A stretch of 64,000 nt of DNA from Agrococcus jejuensis (GTDB taxonomy: Bacteria; Actinomycetota; Actinomycetes; Actinomycetales; Microbacteriaceae): positions 1,488,001 through 1,552,000 of the forward strand of contig NZ_LT629695.1 in assembly GCF_900099705.1 (NCBI RefSeq). The letters are read 5' to 3'. Positions 8,817-15,893 of the stretch are shown piece by piece. The notes beneath the pieces were generated by a model. It was given only the letters and a program-made list of their open reading frames with translations, searched no databases and had not been told where the DNA came from. Position 1 is the first letter of the stretch; every line of letters begins with the position of its first letter. Both the position numbers and the translations under genes were made by a program.

Positions 8817-9827
8817 ATGACCGCACCCCTCGCCCCCGCGAGCGCTCAGGGCGATGCCCGAGCGACCGCCGAGCAGGCCGCGATCGACGAGGCCGGCCAA
8901 GCCCGGTTCGACGCGCTCATCGAGGCCGACGGCCGCATCGAGCCGCGCGACTGGATGCCCGCCGCCTACCGCAAGACGCTCGTGCGGCAGATCTCGCAGC
9001 ACGCGCACTCCGAGATCATCGGCATGCAGCCCGAGGCCAACTGGATCACGCGCGCGCCGAGCCTCAAGCGCAAGGCCATCCTCATGGCCAAGGTGCAGGA
9101 CGAGGCGGGCCACGGCCTCTACCTCTACTCCGCGGCGCAGACGCTCGGCATCGGCCGCGAGGAGATGACCGACCAGCTCATCGCCGGCCGCGCCCGCTAC
9201 TCGTCGATCTTCAACTACCCCACGCCGACGTGGGCCGACATGGGCGCCATCGGCTGGCTCGTCGACGGCGCCGCGATCGCCAACCAGGTGCCGCTGTGCC
9301 GCGCCTCGTACGGCCCGTACGGCCGCGCGATGGTGCGCATCTGCAAGGAGGAGTCGTTCCACCAGCGCCAGGGCTTCGAGATCCTGCTCGAGCTGAGCCA
9401 GGGCACGGATGCGCAGCACGCGATGGCGCAGGATGCGGTCGACCGCTGGTACTGGCCGTCGCTCATGATGTTCGGCCCGCCCGACGACGAGTCGCCGAAC
9501 TCGGCGCAGTCGATGGCGTGGAACATCAAGCGCTTCTCGAACGACGAGCTGCGCCAGCGCTTCGTCGGCATGCTCGTGCCGCAGGCCGAGGTGCTGGGCC
9601 TCACGCTGCCCGACCCGAACCTGCGCTGGAACGACGAGACGCAGGCGTACGACATGAGCGAGATCGACTGGACGGAGTTCCACGAGGTGCTCGCCGGTCG
9701 CGGCCCGTGCAACGCGCAGCGCCTGCAGCACCGCCGCCAGGCGCACGACGACGGCGCCTGGGTGCGCGAGGCGGCGCACGCCTACGCGACGAAGCAGGCG
9801 GCGGCGACCGAGCAGGCGGCCGCCTGA
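8817..9827 (+). CDS. paaA: Ring 1,2-epoxygenase large subunit PaaA
   Basis: PaaA is the catalytic diiron subunit of the multicomponent monooxygenase that epoxidises the ring of phenylacetyl-CoA. The 336-aa protein carries the two carboxylate/histidine motifs that bind iron: DEAGH (Glu96, His99) and KEESFH (Glu179, His182). AAGGAG lies seven bases before the ATG. It is the first gene of a tightly packed paaABCDE operon, and its TGA overlaps the ATG of paaB. Confidence 0.96.
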   Translation: MTAPLAPASAQGDARATAEQAAIDEAGQARFDALIEADGRIEPRDWMPAAYRKTLVRQISQHAHSEIIGMQPEANWITRAPSLKRKAILMAKVQDEAGHGLYLYSAAQTLGIGREEMTDQLIAGRARYSSIFNYPTPTWADMGAIGWLVDGAAIANQVPLCRASYGPYGRAMVRICKEESFHQRQGFEILLELSQGTDAQHAMAQDAVDRWYWPSLMMFGPPDDESPNSAQSMAWNIKRFSNDELRQRFVGMLVPQAEVLGLTLPDPNLRWNDETQAYDMSEIDWTEFHEVLAGRGPCNAQRLQHRRQAHDDGAWVREAAHAYATKQAAATEQAAA

Positions 9828-10132
9828 TGGCCACGCCCGGCGAGCTCGGCACCGAGGCCTGGCCCCTGTGGGAGGTCTTCGTGCGCGCGAATCGCGGCCT
9901 GAGCCACGTGCACGTGGGCTCGCTGCACGCGCCCGACGCGACCATGGCCATCCGCAACGCCCGCGACCTCTACACGCGGCGCGGCGAGGGCGTGTCGATC
10001 TGGGTGATGCCGGCCGACGGCATCACGACGAGCGACCCCGACGAGAAGGGCGAGTGGTTCGAGAGCCCGGCGGGCAAGAACTTCCGCCACGCGATCTACT
10101 ACACGAAGACCGAAGGCGTGAAGCACCTGTGA
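9827..10132 (+). CDS. paaB: Epoxygenase subunit PaaB
   Basis: This 101-aa protein is the small PaaB subunit of the phenylacetyl-CoA epoxygenase complex, thought to bridge the PaaAC core. Conserved motifs are WEVFVRANRGLSHVHVGSLH, ARDLYTRRGEGVSIWVMPA and a C-terminal FRHAIYYTKTEGVKHL. The ATG at 9827 overlaps the paaA stop codon (TGATG), which indicates translational coupling. A 100-bp gap with alternative hairpins separates it from paaC. Confidence 0.95.
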   Translation: MATPGELGTEAWPLWEVFVRANRGLSHVHVGSLHAPDATMAIRNARDLYTRRGEGVSIWVMPADGITTSDPDEKGEWFESPAGKNFRHAIYYTKTEGVKHL

Positions 10133-10155
10133 TCGTCACCGAGCGCGCGACCGGA

Positions 10156-10214
10156 GTGATTGGCGACTTCGGCACGGATGAAGTCGCCAATCGGTGGCAG
10201 GAGTCGCCAATCAC
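10156..10214 (+). repeat. Alternative hairpins between paaB and paaC
   Basis: One forward arm (10156-10170) can form a perfect 13-bp stem with 10180-10192, or a perfect 12-bp stem with 10203-10214. The two structures exclude each other. They lie in the only sizeable gap of the paaABCDE operon and end just before the paaC start. Confidence 0.75.
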
Positions 10215-10232
10215 CGGATGGGCGGTGACGCG

Positions 10233-11081
10233 ATGAGCCACGACATCAGCACGGGCGTCGAGGGCGAGGAGACGCACGGCGACGTGAGCGTCGACGAGCT
10301 CGCGCTCAGCGTCGAGCTCGCGGGCGCCGACGGCGCCGTCGCGACGCCCGACACGGCCGAGTACGCCATGTGGCTCGGCGACGACGCGCTCATCCTCGCC
10401 CAGCAGCTGGGCTGGTGGATCTCGCGCGCCCCCGAGCTCGAGGAGGACGTCGCGCTCGGCAACATCGGGCTCGACGTGCTCGGCCACGCCCGCTCGTTCC
10501 TGCGCTACGCCGGCACCGCCGACGGTCGCACCGAGGACGACCTCGCGTACTGGCGCGACGAGCCCGCCTTCCGCAGCGCGTGGCTCTTCGAGGCGCCGAA
10601 CGGGCACTTCGGCGACACGATCGCGCGGCAGCTCGTCGCATCCGCGTTCCAGCTCGAGCTCTACCGTCGCCTCGCCGACTCCGCCGACCCCGCGCTCGCG
10701 GCGATCGCCACGAAGTCGGTGAAGGAGGTCGCGTACCACCTCGACCACGCCGTGCAGTGGATGCTGCGCCTCGGCGGCGGCACGGAGCTCTCGCACGAGC
10801 GCATCCAGCAGTCGCTCGTCGACGTGTGGCCGTTCGTCGACGAGCTGTTCCGCGACGAGCCGGTGATCGATCGGCTCGAGGGCGTCGCCGTGCGCCCCTC
10901 GACCCTGCGCGAGCCCGTGCTGGCGCGCATCCAGGCGATCCTCGACGCCGCAGGCCTCGAGACGCCGAGCGTCGAGCCGTCGATGGCGGGCGGGCGCCGC
11001 GGCAGCCACTCGACGCGCCTGGGCTACCTGCTCGCCGAGATGCAGGTGCTCGCGCGCTCGCACCCGGGGGCGACGTGGTGA
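10233..11081 (+). CDS. paaC: Epoxygenase structural subunit PaaC
   Basis: PaaC is the ferritin-fold partner of PaaA that scaffolds the active enzyme. The 282-aa protein shows the typical DDALILAQQLGWWISRAPELEED, NIGLDVLGHARSFL and KEVAYHLDHAVQWMLRLGGGTE segments. I chose ATG 10233 (MSHDIST); the in-frame ATG 10218 is possible and would add five residues. Neither has a strong Shine-Dalgarno sequence, and both lie directly behind the alternative hairpin region. Its stop codon overlaps the paaD start. Confidence 0.93.
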   Translation: MSHDISTGVEGEETHGDVSVDELALSVELAGADGAVATPDTAEYAMWLGDDALILAQQLGWWISRAPELEEDVALGNIGLDVLGHARSFLRYAGTADGRTEDDLAYWRDEPAFRSAWLFEAPNGHFGDTIARQLVASAFQLELYRRLADSADPALAAIATKSVKEVAYHLDHAVQWMLRLGGGTELSHERIQQSLVDVWPFVDELFRDEPVIDRLEGVAVRPSTLREPVLARIQAILDAAGLETPSVEPSMAGGRRGSHSTRLGYLLAEMQVLARSHPGATW

Positions 11082-11608
11082 CCGCGCTCGCCGCCCGCGC
11101 CGCGACGCCCGAGGCCGCGGGCGACGCGTCGAGCCGTGCCGCGTGGGAGGTCGCCGCCCAGGTGACCGACCCCGAGGTGCCCGTGCTCACGATCGCCGAC
11201 CTCGGCGTGCTGCGCTCGGTCGCGAGCGACGGACGCGCTGCGCACGTCGTGCTCACGCCCACCTACTCGGGCTGCCCCGCGATCGACCAGATGCGCGACG
11301 ACGTCGTGCTGCAGCTCACCGCCGCCGGCTACGGCGACGTGCGCGTCGACTTCACGCTCACGCCGGCGTGGACGACCGATTGGATGAGCGCCGACGGCCG
11401 CGCGAAGCTGCGCCGCTACGGCATCGCCCCGCCCAACGGCAAGGCGCCGCATCTCGACGGCCCCGTGCGCCTGACGATGGCCGTGAAGTGCCCGCGTTGC
11501 GACTCGCTCGACACGCGCGAGCTCGCCCGCTTCGGCTCCACCTCGTGCAAGGCGCTCTACGAGTGCCGCTCGTGCCTCGAGCCCTTCGACTTCTTCAAGG
11601 TGCTCTGA
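11078..11608 (+). CDS. paaD: Phenylacetate pathway Fe-S assembly protein PaaD
   Basis: PaaD belongs to the DUF59 (MIP18-like) family and is thought to help mature the epoxygenase or its Fe-S reductase. The 176-aa protein has an N-terminal DUF59 domain (DPEVPVLTIADLGVLRSV, TPTYSGCPAIDQM) and a C-terminal cysteine cluster (CPRC ... CKALYECRSC) that could bind zinc or an Fe-S cluster. It starts with GTG at 11078, overlapping the paaC stop as GTGA; GTG 11075 is an alternative. It overlaps paaE as TGATG. Confidence 0.93.
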   Translation: MTALAARAATPEAAGDASSRAAWEVAAQVTDPEVPVLTIADLGVLRSVASDGRAAHVVLTPTYSGCPAIDQMRDDVVLQLTAAGYGDVRVDFTLTPAWTTDWMSADGRAKLRRYGIAPPNGKAPHLDGPVRLTMAVKCPRCDSLDTRELARFGSTSCKALYECRSCLEPFDFFKVL

Positions 11609-12726
11609 TGGCCGCGCAGAACCTCACGCCGCCGCGCACGCGTCGCGGGCAGTTCCACCGCCTCGAGGTCGCCGACGTGCGCCCGCTCACGGCCGAGAGC
11701 GTCGAGGTGACGTTCGCGGTGCCGCCCGAGCTGCACGGCCAGTACGACTACGTCGCGGGCCAGCACGTGGCCCTGCGCGCCACGATCGACGGCCGCGAGG
11801 TGCGTCGCTCGTACTCGATCTGCCGCCCGCCGACCCCCGGATCCGTGTCGGTCGCGATCAAGCGCGACCTCGGCGGCGTCTTCTCGTCGTGGGCGAACGA
11901 GACGCTCGAGCCGGGCACGGCCGTGGACGTGATGAGCCCACAGGGCACGTTCACGTCGGGCCTCGACGAGCTCGCGGGCACCCACGTCGTCGGCATCGCC
12001 GCGGGCAGCGGCATCACGCCGCTCATGGCGATGGCGCACCGCGTGCTCGGGTCGGCCGACGACTCGCGCTTCACGCTCGTCTACACGAACCGCTCGCAGC
12101 TCGACGTGATGTTCGTCGAGGAGCTCGCCGACCTCAAGGACCGCTACCGCGGCCGCCTCGCGCTGCACCACGTGCTCACGCGCGAGCAGCGCACCGCTCC
12201 CCTGCTGTCCGGCCGCATCGACGAGGAGCGCCTCGGCCGCATCCTCGACGCCCTCATCCCGCCCGCGACGGTCGACGAGTGGTTCCTGTGCGGGCCGTTC
12301 GAGCTGGTGCAGCTGTGCCGAGACGTGCTCGAGGCACGCGGCGTCGACGCGAGCCACGTGCGCTTCGAGCTGTTCACGACGGGCCGACCGGAGCGCGTCG
12401 AGGGGGATGCTGGCCGCCCGGTCGACGTGCGCAAGGGCGAGCCCACGTGGCGCCTCGACTTCACGCTCGACGGCCAGTCGGCGAGCGTCGAGAGCCCGGT
12501 CGCGGCGAACGAGTCGATCCTCAACGCGGCGCTGCGCGTGCGGCAGGACGTGCCGTTCGCGTGCGCGGGCGGCGTGTGCGGCACGTGCAGGGCGCGCGTC
12601 GTCGAGGGCAGCGTGTCGATGACCGAGAACTACGCGCTCGAGCCCGACGAGATCGACCGCGGCTACGTGCTCACGTGCCAGTCGCATCCGAAGGGCGAGC
12701 GCGTCGTCGTCGACTACGACGGCTGA
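11608..12726 (+). CDS. paaE: Epoxygenase electron-transfer reductase PaaE
   Basis: PaaE passes electrons from NAD(P)H to the PaaABC epoxygenase. The 372-aa protein has an FAD-binding domain (RRSYSICRPP), an NAD(P)-binding domain (GIAAGSGITPLMAMA, DEWFLCGPFELVQ) and a C-terminal plant-type 2Fe-2S ferredoxin domain with CAGGVCGTCRA and a fourth Cys in VLTCQSHP. It is the last gene of the operon and is followed by a strong hairpin. The genes for later pathway steps (paaZ, paaF, paaH, paaJ) are not in this window. Confidence 0.95.
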   Translation: MAAQNLTPPRTRRGQFHRLEVADVRPLTAESVEVTFAVPPELHGQYDYVAGQHVALRATIDGREVRRSYSICRPPTPGSVSVAIKRDLGGVFSSWANETLEPGTAVDVMSPQGTFTSGLDELAGTHVVGIAAGSGITPLMAMAHRVLGSADDSRFTLVYTNRSQLDVMFVEELADLKDRYRGRLALHHVLTREQRTAPLLSGRIDEERLGRILDALIPPATVDEWFLCGPFELVQLCRDVLEARGVDASHVRFELFTTGRPERVEGDAGRPVDVRKGEPTWRLDFTLDGQSASVESPVAANESILNAALRVRQDVPFACAGGVCGTCRARVVEGSVSMTENYALEPDEIDRGYVLTCQSHPKGERVVVDYDG

Positions 12727-12755
12727 CGCGTCGTCGACGACGACAGCTGACGCGC

Positions 12756-12784
12756 GGTCGACGACGGCTGCGCCGTCGTCGACC
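12756..12784 (+). terminator. Terminator of the paa operon
   Basis: A perfect 13-bp stem (12756-12768 with 12772-12784) has a three-base loop, 29 bases after the paaE stop codon. There is no U-tract. Confidence 0.75.
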
Positions 12785-12825
12785 TTCGCACCGCGCGTCC
12801 AGTGCATCCGCGCGAGGATCGTCGC

Positions 12826-13419
12826 ATGACCTCCCCGGCAGCAGGCGTCCCCATCGGCGTGCCCGTGCACGGCATCGGCTTCAGCGCGGCCGTCGGCCGC
12901 TTCTTCCGCGGCTACGTCGCGTTCGGCGGCCGCGCGAGCCGCGGCGAGTACTGGTGGCCGCAGCTCGTGCTCGGCATCTACGTCTTCGTGGTGATGATCG
13001 TCGCGTTCGCGATCGCGGGCGTCGCGATCTGGGATGCCGCGTCGCACCCGACACCCGAGGTCGCGCGCATCCTGCCCGCGATCCTGCTTCCCACCATCGT
13101 GATGGTCGTGCTGATGCTGCCGCTCACGCTGCCGTCGTACGCGATCGGTGCGCGACGCATCCGCGACGCCGGCTTCTCGGGGTGGCTCATGCTGCTGTGC
13201 CTCGTGCCGGGCGGCTCGATCGTGCCGCTCGTCATGGCATTCCTCCCGTCGAAGCCCGACCTCGGGCCTGGCGCGCCGTTCGGGCAGCAGGCTCCGTACG
13301 GACAGGCGCCGTACGGGCAGCAGCCCGCACCGTACGGGCAGGCGCCGTACGGCCAGCCGCCCTCCGGCCAGCCCGGCCAGCCGGGCCAGCCCACGCAGCA
13401 GCAGCCATACGGCCGTTGA
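12826..13419 (+). CDS. DUF805 family membrane protein with Tyr/Gly/Gln-rich tail
   Basis: This 197-aa protein of the DUF805 family (function unknown) shows the hallmark GRASRGEYWWPQL and GARRIRDAGFSGWL motifs and three or four membrane segments. The last ~55 residues are a disordered tail built from APYGQ-like repeats. The ATG at 12826 follows GAGGAT by exactly six bases, which suggests a leaderless transcript. A second DUF805 gene lies at 14520-15152. Confidence 0.85.
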   Translation: MTSPAAGVPIGVPVHGIGFSAAVGRFFRGYVAFGGRASRGEYWWPQLVLGIYVFVVMIVAFAIAGVAIWDAASHPTPEVARILPAILLPTIVMVVLMLPLTLPSYAIGARRIRDAGFSGWLMLLCLVPGGSIVPLVMAFLPSKPDLGPGAPFGQQAPYGQAPYGQQPAPYGQAPYGQPPSGQPGQPGQPTQQQPYGR

Positions 13420-13474
13420 GCCTCGCATCCCCTCGCCCAGCACGAGAGGATGGATGCGAGCGCGAAGGAGCAGC

Positions 13475-14245
13475 ATGATCGACCTCACCATCGAGCACGA
13501 CGTCGCCGAGATCACCCTCGACGCACCCCAGCGCCGCAACGCGCTCGACGAGACGGCCATCCAGGACCTCGCCATGGCGGTCGCCGACGCGGAGTCGGCG
13601 GGCGTGCGCGCGCTCGTGCTGCGCGGCGAGGGTCCGTCGTTCTGCGCCGGCCGTGACATCTCGGAGGTCGACCCGGCGACCGACGACGTCCAGGGCTTCC
13701 TCGGCCACCGCGTGCAGCCGCTGCTCGAGCACCTCAGCGCCTTCCCCGCGCCCACGTTCGCGGCGGCGCACGGCGCGTGCCTCGGCGTGGGCCTCGGCCT
13801 GCTCGTCGCGACCGACGTCGTCTACGTCGCGGAGTCGGCGAAGATCGGCAGCCCGTTCGCGAACCTCGGCGCGACGCTCGACTCGGGCGGCCACGCGCTG
13901 TTCGTCGAGCGCCTCGGCACCCACCGCACGCTCGACCTCGTCTACTCGGGTCGGCTCATGACCGGCGCGGAGGCCGTCGCCGCCGGGCTGTTCTCGCAGG
14001 CGCTGCCCGACGACGAGGTGCTGGATGCGACGCGCGCCGCCGCCGCCCACGCGGCGCAGGGTGCGACGCTCGCGTTCCGCGCATCCAAGGAGCTCGTGCG
14101 CGAGCTGCGCGACGAGCGCCTCGGCCTGTGGCGGTCGATGGCGCACGAGACGCGGGCGCAGGCGCGACTGGCGCGCTCCGACGACTACGTCGAGGGCTTC
14201 GCCGCGTTCCAGCAGAAGCGCACGCCCACGTTCCGCGGTCGCTGA
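13475..14245 (+). CDS. Enoyl-CoA hydratase/isomerase family protein, PaaG-like
   Basis: This 256-aa crotonase-fold enzyme has the oxyanion-hole regions FCAGRDISEV and AHGACLGVGLGL. The two catalytic glutamates of hydratases appear to be missing: leucine or glycine occupies the first place and Phe the second (GSPFANLG). Instead Asp136 in GATLDSGG aligns with the catalytic aspartate of PaaG, which isomerises the ring epoxide of phenylacetyl-CoA to the oxepin. Its place beyond paaABCDE supports that role. AAGGAG lies four bases before the ATG. A different delta-isomerase activity cannot be excluded. Confidence 0.82.
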   Translation: MIDLTIEHDVAEITLDAPQRRNALDETAIQDLAMAVADAESAGVRALVLRGEGPSFCAGRDISEVDPATDDVQGFLGHRVQPLLEHLSAFPAPTFAAAHGACLGVGLGLLVATDVVYVAESAKIGSPFANLGATLDSGGHALFVERLGTHRTLDLVYSGRLMTGAEAVAAGLFSQALPDDEVLDATRAAAAHAAQGATLAFRASKELVRELRDERLGLWRSMAHETRAQARLARSDDYVEGFAAFQQKRTPTFRGR

Positions 14246-14264
14246 CCGGGGAACCGCCGCCCCA

Positions 14265-14427
14265 CCAGCTGGTCGAGGAGCGCGCGAGCCCGAAGGGCGA
14301 GCACGCGTCACGAGACCACGCGACTCGCGGCTCCTGCCCAGCCGTGCGCATGGTCGCGTCGAGCGAGCACGTCGCGAGGTCTCGTGACGGCTCCTCGCCT
14401 GCGGCTCGGGGCCTCCTCGACCAGCAG
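14265..14427. repeat. Family C palindromic element, copy 1
   Basis: An imperfect palindrome of ~160 bp has outer arms CTGGTCGAGGAG (14269) and CTCCTCGACCAG (14413). Inner arms GTCACGAGACC (~14307) and GGTCTCGTGAC (14378) surround a ~60-bp middle. It lies between two plus-strand genes. The related copy is at 18635-18795. Confidence 0.8.
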
Positions 14428-14519
14428 CACGGGGGCGCGACCCCAAGCCGCGCGGCGACGGATCAGACGCCCCAGAAGTCCGCCGCCGACTCCCAGGTGG
14501 ATCGGGCGAGGATGGCGGC

Positions 14520-15152
14520 ATGGCCATCCCGACCCCTGGCGCCGCCGTGCCGCTCGACCAGCCCATCTACGGCGCGACGTTCCGCCAGTCGGTCTCGCGG
14601 CTCTTCCGCAAGTACGCGACCTTCACGGGCCGCGCGAGCCGCAGCGAGTTCTGGTGGACGCAGCTGTTCACGAACGTCGTCGTGCTCGCCGCGACGGTGC
14701 CGCTCATGGTGACGCTCGTCGGGCAGATCGCGTCGACGATCGGATACGCCGTGTCGGCGAGCAGCGTCGGCTCGACGGGCTCGTCGACGATGCCGATCGA
14801 CATCATCGGATGGATGCTCGGCTCCATCGTCGCGATGCTGCCCCTCTTCGTCATCGCCTTCGCCCTCATGGTGCCGACGTACGCGCTCGGCGCGCGACGC
14901 CTGCACGACGCGGGGCTCAGCGGCTGGTTCATGGCGCTCGCTCCCGTCACGGGCGGCGTCGCCGTGCTCGTCATCGGCTTCCTGCCGTCGAAGGTCGAGG
15001 GCCTGCGATACGAGCAGCCGGGCTCGGTGCCGCTGCTCGCCCCCGGCCTCGTCGTGCCGGCGCCCGGGTTCGGCGCCGCGCCGCAGGCGGGCGCCCCGTA
15101 CGGCGTCGTCGGTCAGCCGTTCGGGTACGCGCCGTCGGGTCAGCCGCGCTGA
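14520..15152 (+). CDS. DUF805 family membrane protein
   Basis: This 210-aa protein is the second DUF805 member here. It has GRASRSEFWWTQL and GARRLHDAGLSGWF in the same places as the 12826 gene and about four membrane segments, with a Pro/Gly-rich C-terminal tail. GAGGAT lies six bases before the ATG, so the transcript may be leaderless. The two paralogs are separated by the PaaG-like gene, so they are not a simple tandem pair. Function unknown. Confidence 0.85.
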   Translation: MAIPTPGAAVPLDQPIYGATFRQSVSRLFRKYATFTGRASRSEFWWTQLFTNVVVLAATVPLMVTLVGQIASTIGYAVSASSVGSTGSSTMPIDIIGWMLGSIVAMLPLFVIAFALMVPTYALGARRLHDAGLSGWFMALAPVTGGVAVLVIGFLPSKVEGLRYEQPGSVPLLAPGLVVPAPGFGAAPQAGAPYGVVGQPFGYAPSGQPR

Positions 15153-15171
15153 CCCACCACGACGCCCAGCG

Positions 15172-15564
15172 TCAGGCGTCGGTGATCGTCACGAACAGGC
15201 GGTCGCCCTCGACCTCCAGCAGCACGACGTGGCTGCCGTCGCCGTACGTCGACGCGCCCTGCTCGGCGAAGCCGTCGGCCATGAGCTCGGCGGCGTAGTC
15301 GTCGACCGAGCCACCCTGCAGGTCGTAGGTCGCCGAGAAGGCGATGATGAGGTCGGTCTCCTCGATGAGCGGCAGGTCGGGCCGCGGCACCGACGACGGC
15401 CACGCGCCCGCCGACTCGCCGCCGCCGCTCAGGAGGTCGACGCCGCCGCCCGCATCCGCTCCCTCGGCGCATCCCGTCAGCAGCGCCGCCGCGACGGCCG
15501 CGCATGCGACGAGGGGCAGCGCCCGCCCGAAGGCGGGGGCTGCCCCTCGTCGGCTCGCACGCAT
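15172..15564 (-). CDS. Putative lipoprotein
   Basis: This 130-aa protein has a lipoprotein signal peptide (basic start, hydrophobic stretch, lipobox LTGC) and would be anchored outside the membrane. The mature part has no recognised domain. GAGGGTGAG precedes the ATG at 15564. It follows the glutaredoxin gene by 35 bases in the same direction and may share its transcript. Confidence 0.7.
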   Translation of the reverse strand: MRASRRGAAPAFGRALPLVACAAVAAALLTGCAEGADAGGGVDLLSGGGESAGAWPSSVPRPDLPLIEETDLIIAFSATYDLQGGSVDDYAAELMADGFAEQGASTYGDGSHVVLLEVEGDRLFVTITDA

Positions 15565-15599
15565 GCGCTCACCCTCGCATGCGCCGCTGGATGCCGCGG

Positions 15600-15893
15600 T
15601 CAGGCCGCGACGATGCCGAGCTCGCGCAGCTTCGCGTCGACGTCGGCGTTCGACGGCTCGACGTGGTGCGTCGCGTCGGGGTAGACGACGACGGGGATCT
15701 GCGTGCGGCCCGAGATCTCGCGCGCCACCTCGACGGCGTCGGGCTCGGCCTCGAGGTCGACGTACCGGTAGGGCACGCCGAGCCCGTCGAGCTGCGCCTT
15801 CGTGCGGCGGCAGTCGCGGCACCACTCGGCGCCGAACATCGTGATGCCCTGGGCTGCGGTCTCGGCCGCCGTGGTGCTGGTCGCGTCGCTCAT
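15600..15893 (-). CDS. Glutaredoxin-family protein with CRDC active site
   Basis: This 97-aa thiol oxidoreductase has the thioredoxin-fold motif FGAEWCRDCRRTK, whose CxxC forms the redox pair, the cis-Pro motif RTQIPVVVYPD, and a helical C terminus. Actinobacterial members of this class (mycoredoxin-like) use mycothiol, but that is family knowledge and is not shown here. Its ATG overlaps the stop codon of the Clp ATPase gene (ATGA), so the two are translationally coupled. A redox role in the same stress response is likely. Confidence 0.85.
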   Translation of the reverse strand: MSDATSTTAAETAAQGITMFGAEWCRDCRRTKAQLDGLGVPYRYVDLEAEPDAVEVAREISGRTQIPVVVYPDATHHVEPSNADVDAKLRELGIVAA

